Assembly (NCBI GenBank): GCA_029256575.1
Contig: JAQSXR010000001.1
Span: forward strand, 59,567-123,566
DNA from: Clostridiales bacterium
Lineage (GTDB): Bacteria > Bacillota > Clostridia > Lachnospirales > JAQSXR01
DNA length: 64,000 nucleotides
Direction: 5' to 3'
In this document: positions 16,926-25,430 of the stretch, in pieces
How the letters are laid out: the number at the start of each line of letters is the position of its first letter
How positions within the stretch are numbered: position 1 is the stretch's first letter
Notes under the pieces: generated by a model
What the model was told of the DNA's origin: nothing
Databases searched by the model: none
The model's input: the letters and a program-made list of their open reading frames with translations, nothing else
Program-made: the position numbers and the translations under genes

Positions 16926-19157
16926 ATGAAGCGACAAATAGGAACACTACATAAAAACAGTGGTTCAACATTAATGATAGTAATCATTAGTATTGCGATC
17001 GTAAGTATTCTTGCCACACTGTTAATTTCCATGTCTTCATTAAGCGCCAAATTAAAATACTGGGATAGGCAATTAAAACAAACCTTGTATTATTCAGAAG
17101 CTGGTCTGGATCAAATATATGCTAATATTTCAATAGAGATTGAACGCACATTAGATAAAGCTTATCAAAACACAAAAGAGTATATTGAAGGCGAAGGCTT
17201 TGTTATAACGGAAGATAATGTTCAAGCATTAGTCAATGAATATTTTAAGAGCCAATTTGTAGAGGAACTAAAAGATAATGATAAATTTTATAAAGGTGAT
17301 CCATTCAGATTTATATGTGACAGTGATGATTTGGTAAATATCTTAAACGGTTTTATTAACAATGATCCAACCAAGTATGAGGGTCTAGATATCCCTAGGG
17401 TTATAAGTATAGAGTCAGTGGAAGTCACTGCAGGGGCTAACGGATATGAAAATTATAAATATCATATAAATGGAATGAAGGTAGAGTATACAAATAAGAT
17501 AACAAAACTTAGAACAGCTATTCATACAGATGTGGTAATCGAAGTACCAGAATTTGATTACCCACTTCTCATTCAAGAAAGTATAACCACGGACATTCCT
17601 ATATCGGAATTTGCGATTATTGCAAAAGAAAATTTTTATGTTAATTCAAATACTAGCATAAACGGAAGTGTATATGCAGGAGGAGCAGGACCTGTTGCAT
17701 CAGATTCAGACTATACGATACATAATAATAAAGGAATACTTGTTAGAAATACTGCAAAATTGGATATAACAGGACCAAATGGTAACATTGTAGTAACACC
17801 AAGCTGGATTAATACAGATAACGGTACCATACATATAACGAATTCAAAAGTCTTTAGTGACAGCATCATGACTACTGGTCTTGGAAGTGAAAATATAATA
17901 AAAATATTTGGAGATGACTCAGAGACGTTTGTGTATGATGACTTGGAATTAAATGCAAATAAATCAAATGTTTATTTAGAAGGCAATTACTATGGTATTT
18001 CCATTGGGAATTCAAGGCATAATTCAAGTAGTTCCATCGTAGTGAATGGGGCTGGGTCTACTTTGGATCTAAGTAATGCTAGAAAAGTATTATTATCAGG
18101 TCTCTCTTATTTCGATTTAAATCCAAATGGAAATGCGCCAAGTGTATTAGATGCCAAAGATGTTACTGGAGAATTTATCAGGTATTATCGTTCGGGAGAA
18201 AGCATTTCTGTGCGTGGAAATCATGTGGCATACTTTATGCCACAAGCATACTCCATAAATGATGAAATAACGCAAGGATATGATAATTTCTTTTCAGAAG
18301 TAATTGGGACAACAACGGTTGAACCAGAATACTATTCTGGAGGATCCGTTACAATGTTAAAGATAAATATAGATGAGAGAGCAAATTATTTTTACCAATA
18401 CTTTGAGAACATGAATAATAATAGATATAAATTAGAAATGATGGACTTCTCAGGCATTGGTGCTCCTGTGGAAGAGAAGATTAAGATTAAATTAAATACA
18501 GCTTCCTTAAAGATTCAAGGGGCTGCGGTTGCTACAGAACTGGATCATATTTCAGGTAATAAAGTAGTGGGTAAAACTTATACCGATGAATTTGTAAATC
18601 AAGATGCTATCATTCGTAATAATAGATTTGAGTGGGCAGTAAGAACAGGGAAACTTCTTTCTGAAACAGATGCGCTCCTTGGTATTACATTACCAAGTCA
18701 GGATATTATTGATTTATACTTACAACCAGAGGCAATTCAAGTTTGGAATAAAGCTTATAATAAAGCAACAAATAATCATGTTACCTTTGCATCCAAGGAT
18801 GATGTTACAATATCAACTACAGGAATCATAGATTCTAGCGGGGCACGAGAAGATTATAAATCAATGGGAATCATTATATCAGGTGGGAATGTGGTGATTA
18901 ATGAAGGGGTTCATTTTGAAGGATTAATTATTGCTGGTGGAAGTATTGAAATAAATGGAAATGTAAATATAACTGCAAGTAGAAGAGCGATTAGTGAATC
19001 ATTAGCTACCAATTGGAGATTTAAGAATCTAATCTTTAAGGATGTTGTGTCAAGTGATGATTCGGAAAAAGTGTATCAAGGTTCAACGCAAACTAATATA
19101 ACAGCAAGATACGGTGAACTAATAAAGTTTGAAAATTGGTCGAAGAATAAAGAATAG
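16926..19157 (+). CDS. Large PilX/GspK-like minor pilin
   Basis: 743 residues, very large for a pilin. The N-terminus has a charged leader ending HKNSG, then STLMIVIISIAIVSILATLLIS, a pilin-type alpha-1 helix with no Glu at +5. This is the hallmark of GspK/PilX-type subunits that cap the tip. After a helical region with YYSEAGLDQIYANI (typical of PilX), the C-terminal half is repetitive beta structure with many Gly/Asn/Ser turns (ITNSKVFSDSIMTTGLG, VVNGAGSTLDLSNA, VVINEGVHFEGLIIAGGSIE). It looks like a right-handed beta-helix or bactofilin-like fold. GTG 16917 is in frame but overlaps the AGGAGGT; ATG 16926 is correctly spaced. Confidence 0.85.
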   Translation: MKRQIGTLHKNSGSTLMIVIISIAIVSILATLLISMSSLSAKLKYWDRQLKQTLYYSEAGLDQIYANISIEIERTLDKAYQNTKEYIEGEGFVITEDNVQALVNEYFKSQFVEELKDNDKFYKGDPFRFICDSDDLVNILNGFINNDPTKYEGLDIPRVISIESVEVTAGANGYENYKYHINGMKVEYTNKITKLRTAIHTDVVIEVPEFDYPLLIQESITTDIPISEFAIIAKENFYVNSNTSINGSVYAGGAGPVASDSDYTIHNNKGILVRNTAKLDITGPNGNIVVTPSWINTDNGTIHITNSKVFSDSIMTTGLGSENIIKIFGDDSETFVYDDLELNANKSNVYLEGNYYGISIGNSRHNSSSSIVVNGAGSTLDLSNARKVLLSGLSYFDLNPNGNAPSVLDAKDVTGEFIRYYRSGESISVRGNHVAYFMPQAYSINDEITQGYDNFFSEVIGTTTVEPEYYSGGSVTMLKINIDERANYFYQYFENMNNNRYKLEMMDFSGIGAPVEEKIKIKLNTASLKIQGAAVATELDHISGNKVVGKTYTDEFVNQDAIIRNNRFEWAVRTGKLLSETDALLGITLPSQDIIDLYLQPEAIQVWNKAYNKATNNHVTFASKDDVTISTTGIIDSSGAREDYKSMGIIISGGNVVINEGVHFEGLIIAGGSIEINGNVNITASRRAISESLATNWRFKNLIFKDVVSSDDSEKVYQGSTQTNITARYGELIKFENWSKNKE

Positions 19158-19176
19158 GGTGGAGGTGAGTGAGATA

Positions 19177-19695
19177 ATGAAAAAAAACAAAGGGATGACG
19201 CTAATAGAAGTAATATTGGTAGTTGGCATAATAGCTGTAGCATTAGGGCTAGGTGGTTTGTCATTATCTCCTCTTTGGAATACTAATATTGATGCTTATG
19301 CAGCAGATATAGGGAGCCTTATTACAGAAGCAAGATTTAAACATATGGCGTATGCAGACACTTATTATGTTGAGATTAAATATGATTCAGCATCAGGCGA
19401 TTATAGTGTAGATATGCATAAAGAATATATAAAAGAAGCAGTGACGGTAAATGAAGTTATTAAATCTATAAAAGTGAGCAAAGGGTGTATGCTCAAATTT
19501 AAAGAATATTCAAAAACTGAAATTCAAGAAATCAAAGATCTACCTGACGATAAACTTATTATTACGTTTAAAGGCAGTGGTGCAATATATCAAAATGGTG
19601 GTATAATATATGTATCAAAAAATTCCGATACAAAAATAAAGCAAGTAGAGATTAACGTGCTTACAGGAAAGGTGGTTGTAAGTAATGGTAAATAA
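19177..19695 (+). CDS. Minor prepilin (GspH-like), Met at +1
   Basis: Prepilin of 172 residues. The short leader MKKNKG is followed by MTLIEVILVVGIIAVALGLG, with Glu at +5. The mature first residue is Met instead of the usual Phe, which prepilin peptidases tolerate. The region after the helix (PLWNTNIDAYAADIGSLITEARFKHMAY) recalls the GspH/FimT group. ATG 19177 has GGAGGTG at 19161-19167; longer in-frame starts overlap the previous gene and lack a site. It overlaps the next pilin gene by 11 bases. Confidence 0.85.
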   Translation: MKKNKGMTLIEVILVVGIIAVALGLGGLSLSPLWNTNIDAYAADIGSLITEARFKHMAYADTYYVEIKYDSASGDYSVDMHKEYIKEAVTVNEVIKSIKVSKGCMLKFKEYSKTEIQEIKDLPDDKLIITFKGSGAIYQNGGIIYVSKNSDTKIKQVEINVLTGKVVVSNGK

Positions 19696-20257
19696 TTCTA
19701 CAAGCAAGGGATTTACAGTCGTAGAAGCACTAGCCGCAATTGTAATTGCAGCTACCGTTACATCACTGATATTGTCGTTTCTAACGAGCTCAATTAAAAG
19801 CTTTAAAGTAACTGAAGGGGCATTGCAACTACAGAATGAAGCACAATTTACGATGAACATATGGACAGACAATATTATGTCTTGTAGCCAAATCTTGAGT
19901 GCAAAGGATAGCGATACTCTTGCAATTAATATATCAGAAGAATTACTAAATGATTCGTCTTATATACTGAGCAGCATTTCGTTTCTTAAGGTAATAAATC
20001 AAGAAAGGTATGTTGAAACGTATGACTTTAATAAAGATGACAAAGCTATCTATTATTCTCTGACCAAGGAAGGGGCGGTATCTTCAGAAGTATCAGGGGT
20101 ATTCGCTAGTAACATAGATGAATCTGGTTTCATACTTCATGGAATAAAAGGCAAACCAATCGACCAGACAAATTTCATAAACATCGAGTTAAGATTTGAT
20201 TTTGATGGACAAAAGCTTAGTCTTACAAATACAGCAAGATATCGAAACACAAACTAA
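19685..20257 (+). CDS. Minor prepilin (PilW/GspJ-like)
   Basis: Prepilin of 190 residues. The leader MVNNSTSKG is followed by FTVVEALAAIVIAATVTSLI, with Phe +1 and Glu +5. The pattern after the helix (LQLQNEAQFTMNIWTDNIMSCSQI) resembles GspJ/PilW subunits. The start ATG lies inside the end of the preceding pilin gene, with GGAAAGGTGG upstream, so translation is coupled. It is the last pilin of the locus. The stop codon lies in the first copy of a short tandem repeat. Confidence 0.85.
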   Translation: MVNNSTSKGFTVVEALAAIVIAATVTSLILSFLTSSIKSFKVTEGALQLQNEAQFTMNIWTDNIMSCSQILSAKDSDTLAINISEELLNDSSYILSSISFLKVINQERYVETYDFNKDDKAIYYSLTKEGAVSSEVSGVFASNIDESGFILHGIKGKPIDQTNFINIELRFDFDGQKLSLTNTARYRNTN

Positions 20258-20289
20258 TCAAAAACTAATCAAAAACTAATCAAAAACTA
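20249..20289. repeat. 11-bp tandem repeat, about four copies
   Basis: The unit AAAAACTAATC is repeated, perfectly in the middle copies and with a changed base in the first and last. The stop codon of the last pilin gene is the TAA in copy one, so slippage would alter only the spacer to the SLH gene. Confidence 0.8.
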
Positions 20290-20334
20290 AACAACAAAAC
20301 TATTCACACAGTAACATATAATCGGGAGGCAAAG

Positions 20335-21474
20335 ATGAAACATCGATATGGAATAAAGATATTGGTAGTAATGGCTCTTATTATGATCATTGTTGGGGGA
20401 GGAAGTACCTTTAATGAGGTAAACAAACCTAGTACTTGGGCAGAAAAAGAAATAGCAGCAGCTATTGAAAAGAACATAGTACCACAAGAACTGCAGGCAA
20501 ATTATCAAAAGCCAATTAAACGATATGAGTATGCATTATTGGCACTTGAACTATTGGAATCTTCTGGTAATGTAGTATCGGTAAAATATCCATATCCTTT
20601 TATGGACATAAACAATCATTCCTATGAAAGGGATATTGTTTTAGCTTATAATGCAGGACTTATAAGTGGATATACAGATGGAACGTTTAGGCCGGATGCA
20701 GAGATTACACGTCAAGAAGTTACAATGATGTTAGTTAATTTAATAAAAGCAATAAAATCAGATAAAGATACGTCAGCAAAAGAACTTAATCAATTTTCAG
20801 ATTCTGGTTTAATAGGAAAATGGGCATTAGATTCTGTGAATTATTGTTTCAATAACGATATTGTCAAAGGTATAGGTAAAGATAAGCAAGGATTAGACAT
20901 TATGTCGCCTAATGGAACTACTTCCATTGAGCAGGCTATAGCAATGATTCATAGACTAGGAAACACAGAAAAAGTCTTTCATCAATTTAATCTTGGGACA
21001 ATACAATTGACAGAATATAAAGATGATAAGAAGACTATTCGTGAATCTAATGTAGTAAACGAATTTGCCGTAAGTTTTGGAGAAGGGTTAGCTAAAGAAG
21101 TACAAAATTTTTCACAACTAGAGAATATAGAAGTAAACTCCATGACAAATGATTATACATACATAACATCAAAAGGGACAGGCGTTTTTAGTATTTTAAA
21201 ATCAGATAAGCACATTTATATAAAAGGTCAGTCATCAGACATTAATAAATTAGAATTTGTAAATATGTATAAAGGATTAGTTGATACCATTGATGATTCA
21301 AGTGAAATAGATATTGTACTAGCAGATTTGATTGAATCAATAATATCAGAGGATAAATACTCGGTAACTTCAATAGTAGGACAATCAGATAGAATAACAG
21401 TGTATAAAGAAGTAGATATAAACAATAACGGAAAAATGATTTACGATATATTCTATACAAAGGTCTTAAACTAA
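20335..21474 (+). CDS. SLH-domain surface protein
   Basis: Exported protein of 379 residues. A hydrophobic segment at residues 8-25 serves as signal or anchor. Three S-layer-homology repeats follow: a divergent first one (STWAEKEIAAAIEKNIVP), a classic second one (FMDINNHSYERDIVLAYNAG, then GYTDGTFRPDAEITRQEV), and a third (FSDSGLIGKWALDSVNYC, then MSPNGTTSIEQAIAMI). Such triplets bind secondary cell-wall polymers. The last 160 residues are of unknown fold. It follows the last pilin by 77 bases and precedes the VWA protein by 18, so it belongs to the pilus transcript. It could tie the pilus machinery or its tip adhesin to the cell wall; that role is inferred. Confidence 0.88.
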   Translation: MKHRYGIKILVVMALIMIIVGGGSTFNEVNKPSTWAEKEIAAAIEKNIVPQELQANYQKPIKRYEYALLALELLESSGNVVSVKYPYPFMDINNHSYERDIVLAYNAGLISGYTDGTFRPDAEITRQEVTMMLVNLIKAIKSDKDTSAKELNQFSDSGLIGKWALDSVNYCFNNDIVKGIGKDKQGLDIMSPNGTTSIEQAIAMIHRLGNTEKVFHQFNLGTIQLTEYKDDKKTIRESNVVNEFAVSFGEGLAKEVQNFSQLENIEVNSMTNDYTYITSKGTGVFSILKSDKHIYIKGQSSDINKLEFVNMYKGLVDTIDDSSEIDIVLADLIESIISEDKYSVTSIVGQSDRITVYKEVDINNNGKMIYDIFYTKVLN

Positions 21475-21492
21475 AGGAAGGAGGAACAATTA

Positions 21493-24400
21493 ATGAGTAA
21501 AAAATTTGTAAGAAAAGTAATACCACTAGCATTGGCATTCATATTAACAATGAATTTAATAACTGTACATGGAGAAGAGGTAAAGCCAAATGTAAAAGCT
21601 TCATTAACTCTGTCTAAGACAATAGATAAGAGCGAGGTCTTGAAAAATGGTACATTTACATTGTCTTATCAGGTAACTCCGCAAAAAATATCAGTTGATA
21701 AAATTCCGAGAACAGGGAGTCAAAAAGCAAAGGAAATAGTTTTTATTATTGATAAATCTGGGAGTATGGAGTGGAATGTAAATGGTGGAACAACGATAAA
21801 TGCAAATAATCCATCAAGAATGTCCATAGTTAAAGCAGCAGCAACCTCATTTATTGATAGTATTAAAGCAGTGGATAATATCAAAGTTGCTTTGGTAGAA
21901 TATGATACGTTAGCATATCCATATAAACAATCTAGCAATAATTATTGGTTTTCACTTTCAAATAATGGACACTACAATACTTTAAGAAATAATATTAATA
22001 ATATTGATCCAGAAGGCGGAACCAATATTGGGGATGCGATTCGAATCGGTAAAGAGGTATTGGATAGCGGTGATGCGAATGCTGAAAAGTATTTTGTTTT
22101 TATGACAGATGGCGTACCAACAGCGTATTCTCGTGTATTAAATTGGTTATGGTATGAATATTATACAGGTCGTGGCACGGCACCTGGTTATTTTGTAAAT
22201 TCAGGTAGTGACGATTATAATAATTATTCCTTTGAGTATGCAAAATTAATGGCTAGCAAACTTTCCACTGCTAGTAACAACTATTTTATTGCCTTTGCAG
22301 ATAATGATGCCGGAAATAAATTAGAAAGTATTTCTGCCCAAAGTGTAAAGAGTACATATCAAAGTGCAACTTCGTCAGATGCTTTATCTATTATTTATGA
22401 TGAGATTGCAGATGAAGTAATTACAGAATTTAATATATCCAATGCATATTTCCAAGAAACATTCCCTGAGGATTTTGAAGTAATTGGTACTTCTTCGAAT
22501 CTAACAAAGAATGGTCAGATCGTATCAGGTTATATTGGAACAAAAGCTGGAAATATCAATTATAAATTAAATGAAGCAGGTACCTTTTATGAAGCAAGTC
22601 CAGTGGAATTTACAATTACATTAAAGGCGAAGAAGGCAGGAGATTACTGGGTTGGTGCAAGTTCAAATAACTATATACAATATGTAGATGTGGACGGTAC
22701 AGTGGGAAGAAAGCAATTTAATGCAGTAGCTGTCTCAGTTCAAGATTATAATCCCCTCCAAGATGGCGATCCAAATCCAAATCAGGTTAAGATAGATTCA
22801 GATATAGTATATACAGGAATTGATGTAGATTGGGACGAATCTGACACTTCGGTTAAATATTACCTACTAGGAGATCAAAACGATACAGGTGATAACAGTA
22901 AAGATAAATACTTTACCATTAATCCTGATACTGGTAAGGTATCTGTCAGAGATATGAAAAAACTTAGAAGTGATATTGCGACTCATGGAACAAGTATATT
23001 ACAAAAATATATATCAGTTAATACTGGGAATTCATATGAATATTTATCGGGAAATCAAGAAGTAACACTAACAACGGAAGGACAAAATCAAGTTGGATTT
23101 TTCCAAACAAAAGCACCTATCAATCTAACCAAGAAAACGGAAATTAACTTTGAACTAAATCTTGGTTCTAGGAATGATTATGGAGCAGATGGAGTTGTAT
23201 TTGCTCTCAATGATAAAGCATTTAATGTAGATGCAGATTCAGTGAGCAGTGGTGGTGGTCTTGGGTATGATAAACAAGATAATAAAGGGATGGAAAACTT
23301 GTTTGTTAATTCCATCGGATTTGAATTTGATACATGGATTAATCCTTTAGAACAGTTTAATTCTGTATCATCAGTTCTACAACTAGACAATTATTCTAAA
23401 AATAATCGATACAATGACGATCATATTGCTTTCATTCAAAATGGAACTATTGCTCATTTGAAAGATAACGTTATCTATAAATCGGAAGGAAACCTAACGA
23501 GTAAGACAGCGTATGGGCTAGATAAAGCAAGTAAGGAATTTACAGGTTACACAGGTTCTCAGTTTACTCCAGGCAATCTAGAAGACGGAAAATGGCGTAA
23601 AGGGCAAGTGATTTGGGATCCAGAAACTAATCGATTATCATTAAATTATGACTTAAATGCAGATGGTACAATCACTGCAAATGAGAAAGATTTAGTAGTA
23701 AGTACTCAGGACTTAGAATTAAAATTCCCTCAGAAAACGGCATATTTTGGTATTACTGCTGCAACAGGAACGTATTACAATAATCAAAAAATACGAAACA
23801 TCAATGTTAAGGAAAATGATATTCTTAATATGAATGGAAATATTGTTGTAAAAGCTGTACAAGGTACAGATACATATTATACAAGCTTTGATTTTGATAT
23901 TATTTCAGATGGTAAAGCAATATCTGAAGTGAATCGTACAGTTAATACCACTGTTAATTTAAGTCAAGAATTTGATTCTGTTTATACATTTAGTGGGGAC
24001 CCTATTATGTTAACCAATGTTGGGTCAGAAGTACCATTTACTAATATATATTTTACAGAGCAATTCCCACCGTATATGGATATTGTTTCCTATCCAGCGG
24101 GCCTAGTAAAAACAGGAACTCTTGAAACAGGATATAAACTTCAAGGAGCTATCCCTGGAATAACATTAAAACAAAATAATGCAACAAGATTATATGAAGT
24201 GAATGGAAACTTTACGATTAAATTAAAGGCAACTCGCGTAAATACACTAGTACTTGATAAAGGAACGATAAATTATACGGATCCGAATAATATTGCAAAC
24301 AGTGTTGTAGTACCAGCTAGTTCTATTTATATTAATGAAAATATAAAACCTATCATAACGATTGATGCAAGACATGACAATGGTAATCCTGCTAGTCCAA

Positions 24401-24735
24401 AGTTTGTTATTACAGGAATGTTGGATGGAACATCAACAGAAATTGTTGAGGCTCGCTACCTTAAAACAACGGGTACCGCAACTAGCATGACATTGGAAGA
24501 ATTTAAAAATAAAATTTCTACATCAACAGTGTTAGCTACGAATAAAAATCCGAATTATGTAAATCTTATTACTCAATTTGCTCCTTACAAAAACAAAGCT
24601 GATTTCACATTTACTCAATTTACATTGACGGAAAATGGTTATTATTATTTGTATGTTAAGGATGCAGCTGGTAATGAAGAAATTAAATTAATCTATATAA
24701 AAAATATTAAAGATTTTATTCCAATACTAACGTAG
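21493..24735 (+). CDS. Secreted VWA plus L-type-lectin-like protein, candidate pilus tip adhesin
   Basis: 1080-residue exported protein. The signal peptide spans residues 1-27. A von Willebrand A domain covers about 80-310 with a complete MIDAS: DKSGS (Asp87, Ser89, Ser91), the Thr in GGTNIGDAI and the Asp in FMTDGVPT. Around residues 515-755 is a legume/L-type lectin-like beta-sandwich (VGFFQTKAPINL, GADGVVFALND, SIGFEFDTW, NDDHIAFIQNG). The remainder looks like Ig-like or repeat domains (VPFTNIYFTEQFP). There is no LPXTG motif, membrane anchor or SLH repeat at the C-terminus, so it must be held by something else. As the last gene of the pilus locus, before a terminator, it occupies the place of PilY1/PilC-type tip adhesins, which often carry a VWA domain. 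Confidence 0.85.
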   Translation: MSKKFVRKVIPLALAFILTMNLITVHGEEVKPNVKASLTLSKTIDKSEVLKNGTFTLSYQVTPQKISVDKIPRTGSQKAKEIVFIIDKSGSMEWNVNGGTTINANNPSRMSIVKAAATSFIDSIKAVDNIKVALVEYDTLAYPYKQSSNNYWFSLSNNGHYNTLRNNINNIDPEGGTNIGDAIRIGKEVLDSGDANAEKYFVFMTDGVPTAYSRVLNWLWYEYYTGRGTAPGYFVNSGSDDYNNYSFEYAKLMASKLSTASNNYFIAFADNDAGNKLESISAQSVKSTYQSATSSDALSIIYDEIADEVITEFNISNAYFQETFPEDFEVIGTSSNLTKNGQIVSGYIGTKAGNINYKLNEAGTFYEASPVEFTITLKAKKAGDYWVGASSNNYIQYVDVDGTVGRKQFNAVAVSVQDYNPLQDGDPNPNQVKIDSDIVYTGIDVDWDESDTSVKYYLLGDQNDTGDNSKDKYFTINPDTGKVSVRDMKKLRSDIATHGTSILQKYISVNTGNSYEYLSGNQEVTLTTEGQNQVGFFQTKAPINLTKKTEINFELNLGSRNDYGADGVVFALNDKAFNVDADSVSSGGGLGYDKQDNKGMENLFVNSIGFEFDTWINPLEQFNSVSSVLQLDNYSKNNRYNDDHIAFIQNGTIAHLKDNVIYKSEGNLTSKTAYGLDKASKEFTGYTGSQFTPGNLEDGKWRKGQVIWDPETNRLSLNYDLNADGTITANEKDLVVSTQDLELKFPQKTAYFGITAATGTYYNNQKIRNINVKENDILNMNGNIVVKAVQGTDTYYTSFDFDIISDGKAISEVNRTVNTTVNLSQEFDSVYTFSGDPIMLTNVGSEVPFTNIYFTEQFPPYMDIVSYPAGLVKTGTLETGYKLQGAIPGITLKQNNATRLYEVNGNFTIKLKATRVNTLVLDKGTINYTDPNNIANSVVVPASSIYINENIKPIITIDARHDNGNPASPKFVITGMLDGTSTEIVEARYLKTTGTATSMTLEEFKNKISTSTVLATNKNPNYVNLITQFAPYKNKADFTFTQFTLTENGYYYLYVKDAAGNEEIKLIYIKNIKDFIPILT

Positions 24736-24740
24736 AAAAA

Positions 24741-24763
24741 AAGGCTGCCTCGGCAGCCTTTTA
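24741..24763 (+). terminator. Terminator of the pilus locus
   Basis: AAGGCTGCC (24741-24749) and GGCAGCCTT (24752-24760) form a perfect nine-pair stem, followed by TTTT. A second AT-rich inverted repeat (24764-24790) comes right after. Confidence 0.9.
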
Positions 24764-24787
24764 CCAATAATAAACCAATGGTTATTA

Positions 24788-24815
24788 TTGTAATAAGGTT
24801 AAACTATGATATAAT
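24788..24815 (+). promoter_or_regulatory. Candidate sigma-A promoter for yqeG-aro operon
   Basis: TTGTAA (24788-24793), 16-base spacer, TATAAT (24810-24815), about 80 bases before the yqeG start codon. Confidence 0.6.
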
Positions 24816-24893
24816 TATTTAGAAATGAATTGTAGTTTAGGTTAGATAAAAGTATAATATAAAAAAATAATAATTGCAGAGGACTAAAACCAA

Positions 24894-25430
24894 ATGAAAA
24901 AACTTTATCCAAGTGAGTATATGGAATCGACGTATGATATTGACTATGAAAAATTGTATTCAAAGGGTTTTAGAGGAATACTTTTTGATATTGATAATAC
25001 ATTAGTTATGCATGGAGCACCAGCTGATGATAGAGCATTAAAACTATTTAAAAGATTAAAAGAAATTGGATTTGCAACAACTCTATTATCGAATAATAAG
25101 CTTGAACGAGTAAGTTTGTTTAATGAGAAGATTAAAGTTAATGCTATTCATAAGGCAAACAAACCATCTACGGTGAACATCATAAGAGCGATGAAAGATA
25201 TGAATACAAATGTTACGAATACAGTCTTTATTGGAGATCAAATATTTACGGATGTGTTTGCTGGAAATAGAGCTGGTATTAAGACAATTCTTGTTAAACC
25301 AATTAATCCAAAGGAAGAAATACAAATAGTCTTAAAGCGATGGCTAGAAAAAATAGTTCTTTTGGGTTATGGAAGATATATCAAGAAAAAGCAAAGAAGG
25401 GAAAAGAATGAAAGTAAACGGAAAAACTAA
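24894..25430 (+). CDS. yqeG: YqeG-family HAD phosphatase
   Basis: HAD superfamily subclass IIIA hydrolase of 178 residues. Motif I is DIDNTLV (nucleophile and acid/base Asp), motif II is the Ser in LLSNN, motif III is the Lys in KANKP, and motif IV is FIGDQIFTDVFAG. The N-terminal PSEYMESTYDIDYEKL is the YqeG signature. B. subtilis YqeG sits beside aroD and yqeH, and here too the next genes make shikimate. The physiological substrate is not settled from sequence. It overlaps the next gene by 23 bases. Confidence 0.9.
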   Translation: MKKLYPSEYMESTYDIDYEKLYSKGFRGILFDIDNTLVMHGAPADDRALKLFKRLKEIGFATTLLSNNKLERVSLFNEKIKVNAIHKANKPSTVNIIRAMKDMNTNVTNTVFIGDQIFTDVFAGNRAGIKTILVKPINPKEEIQIVLKRWLEKIVLLGYGRYIKKKQRREKNESKRKN

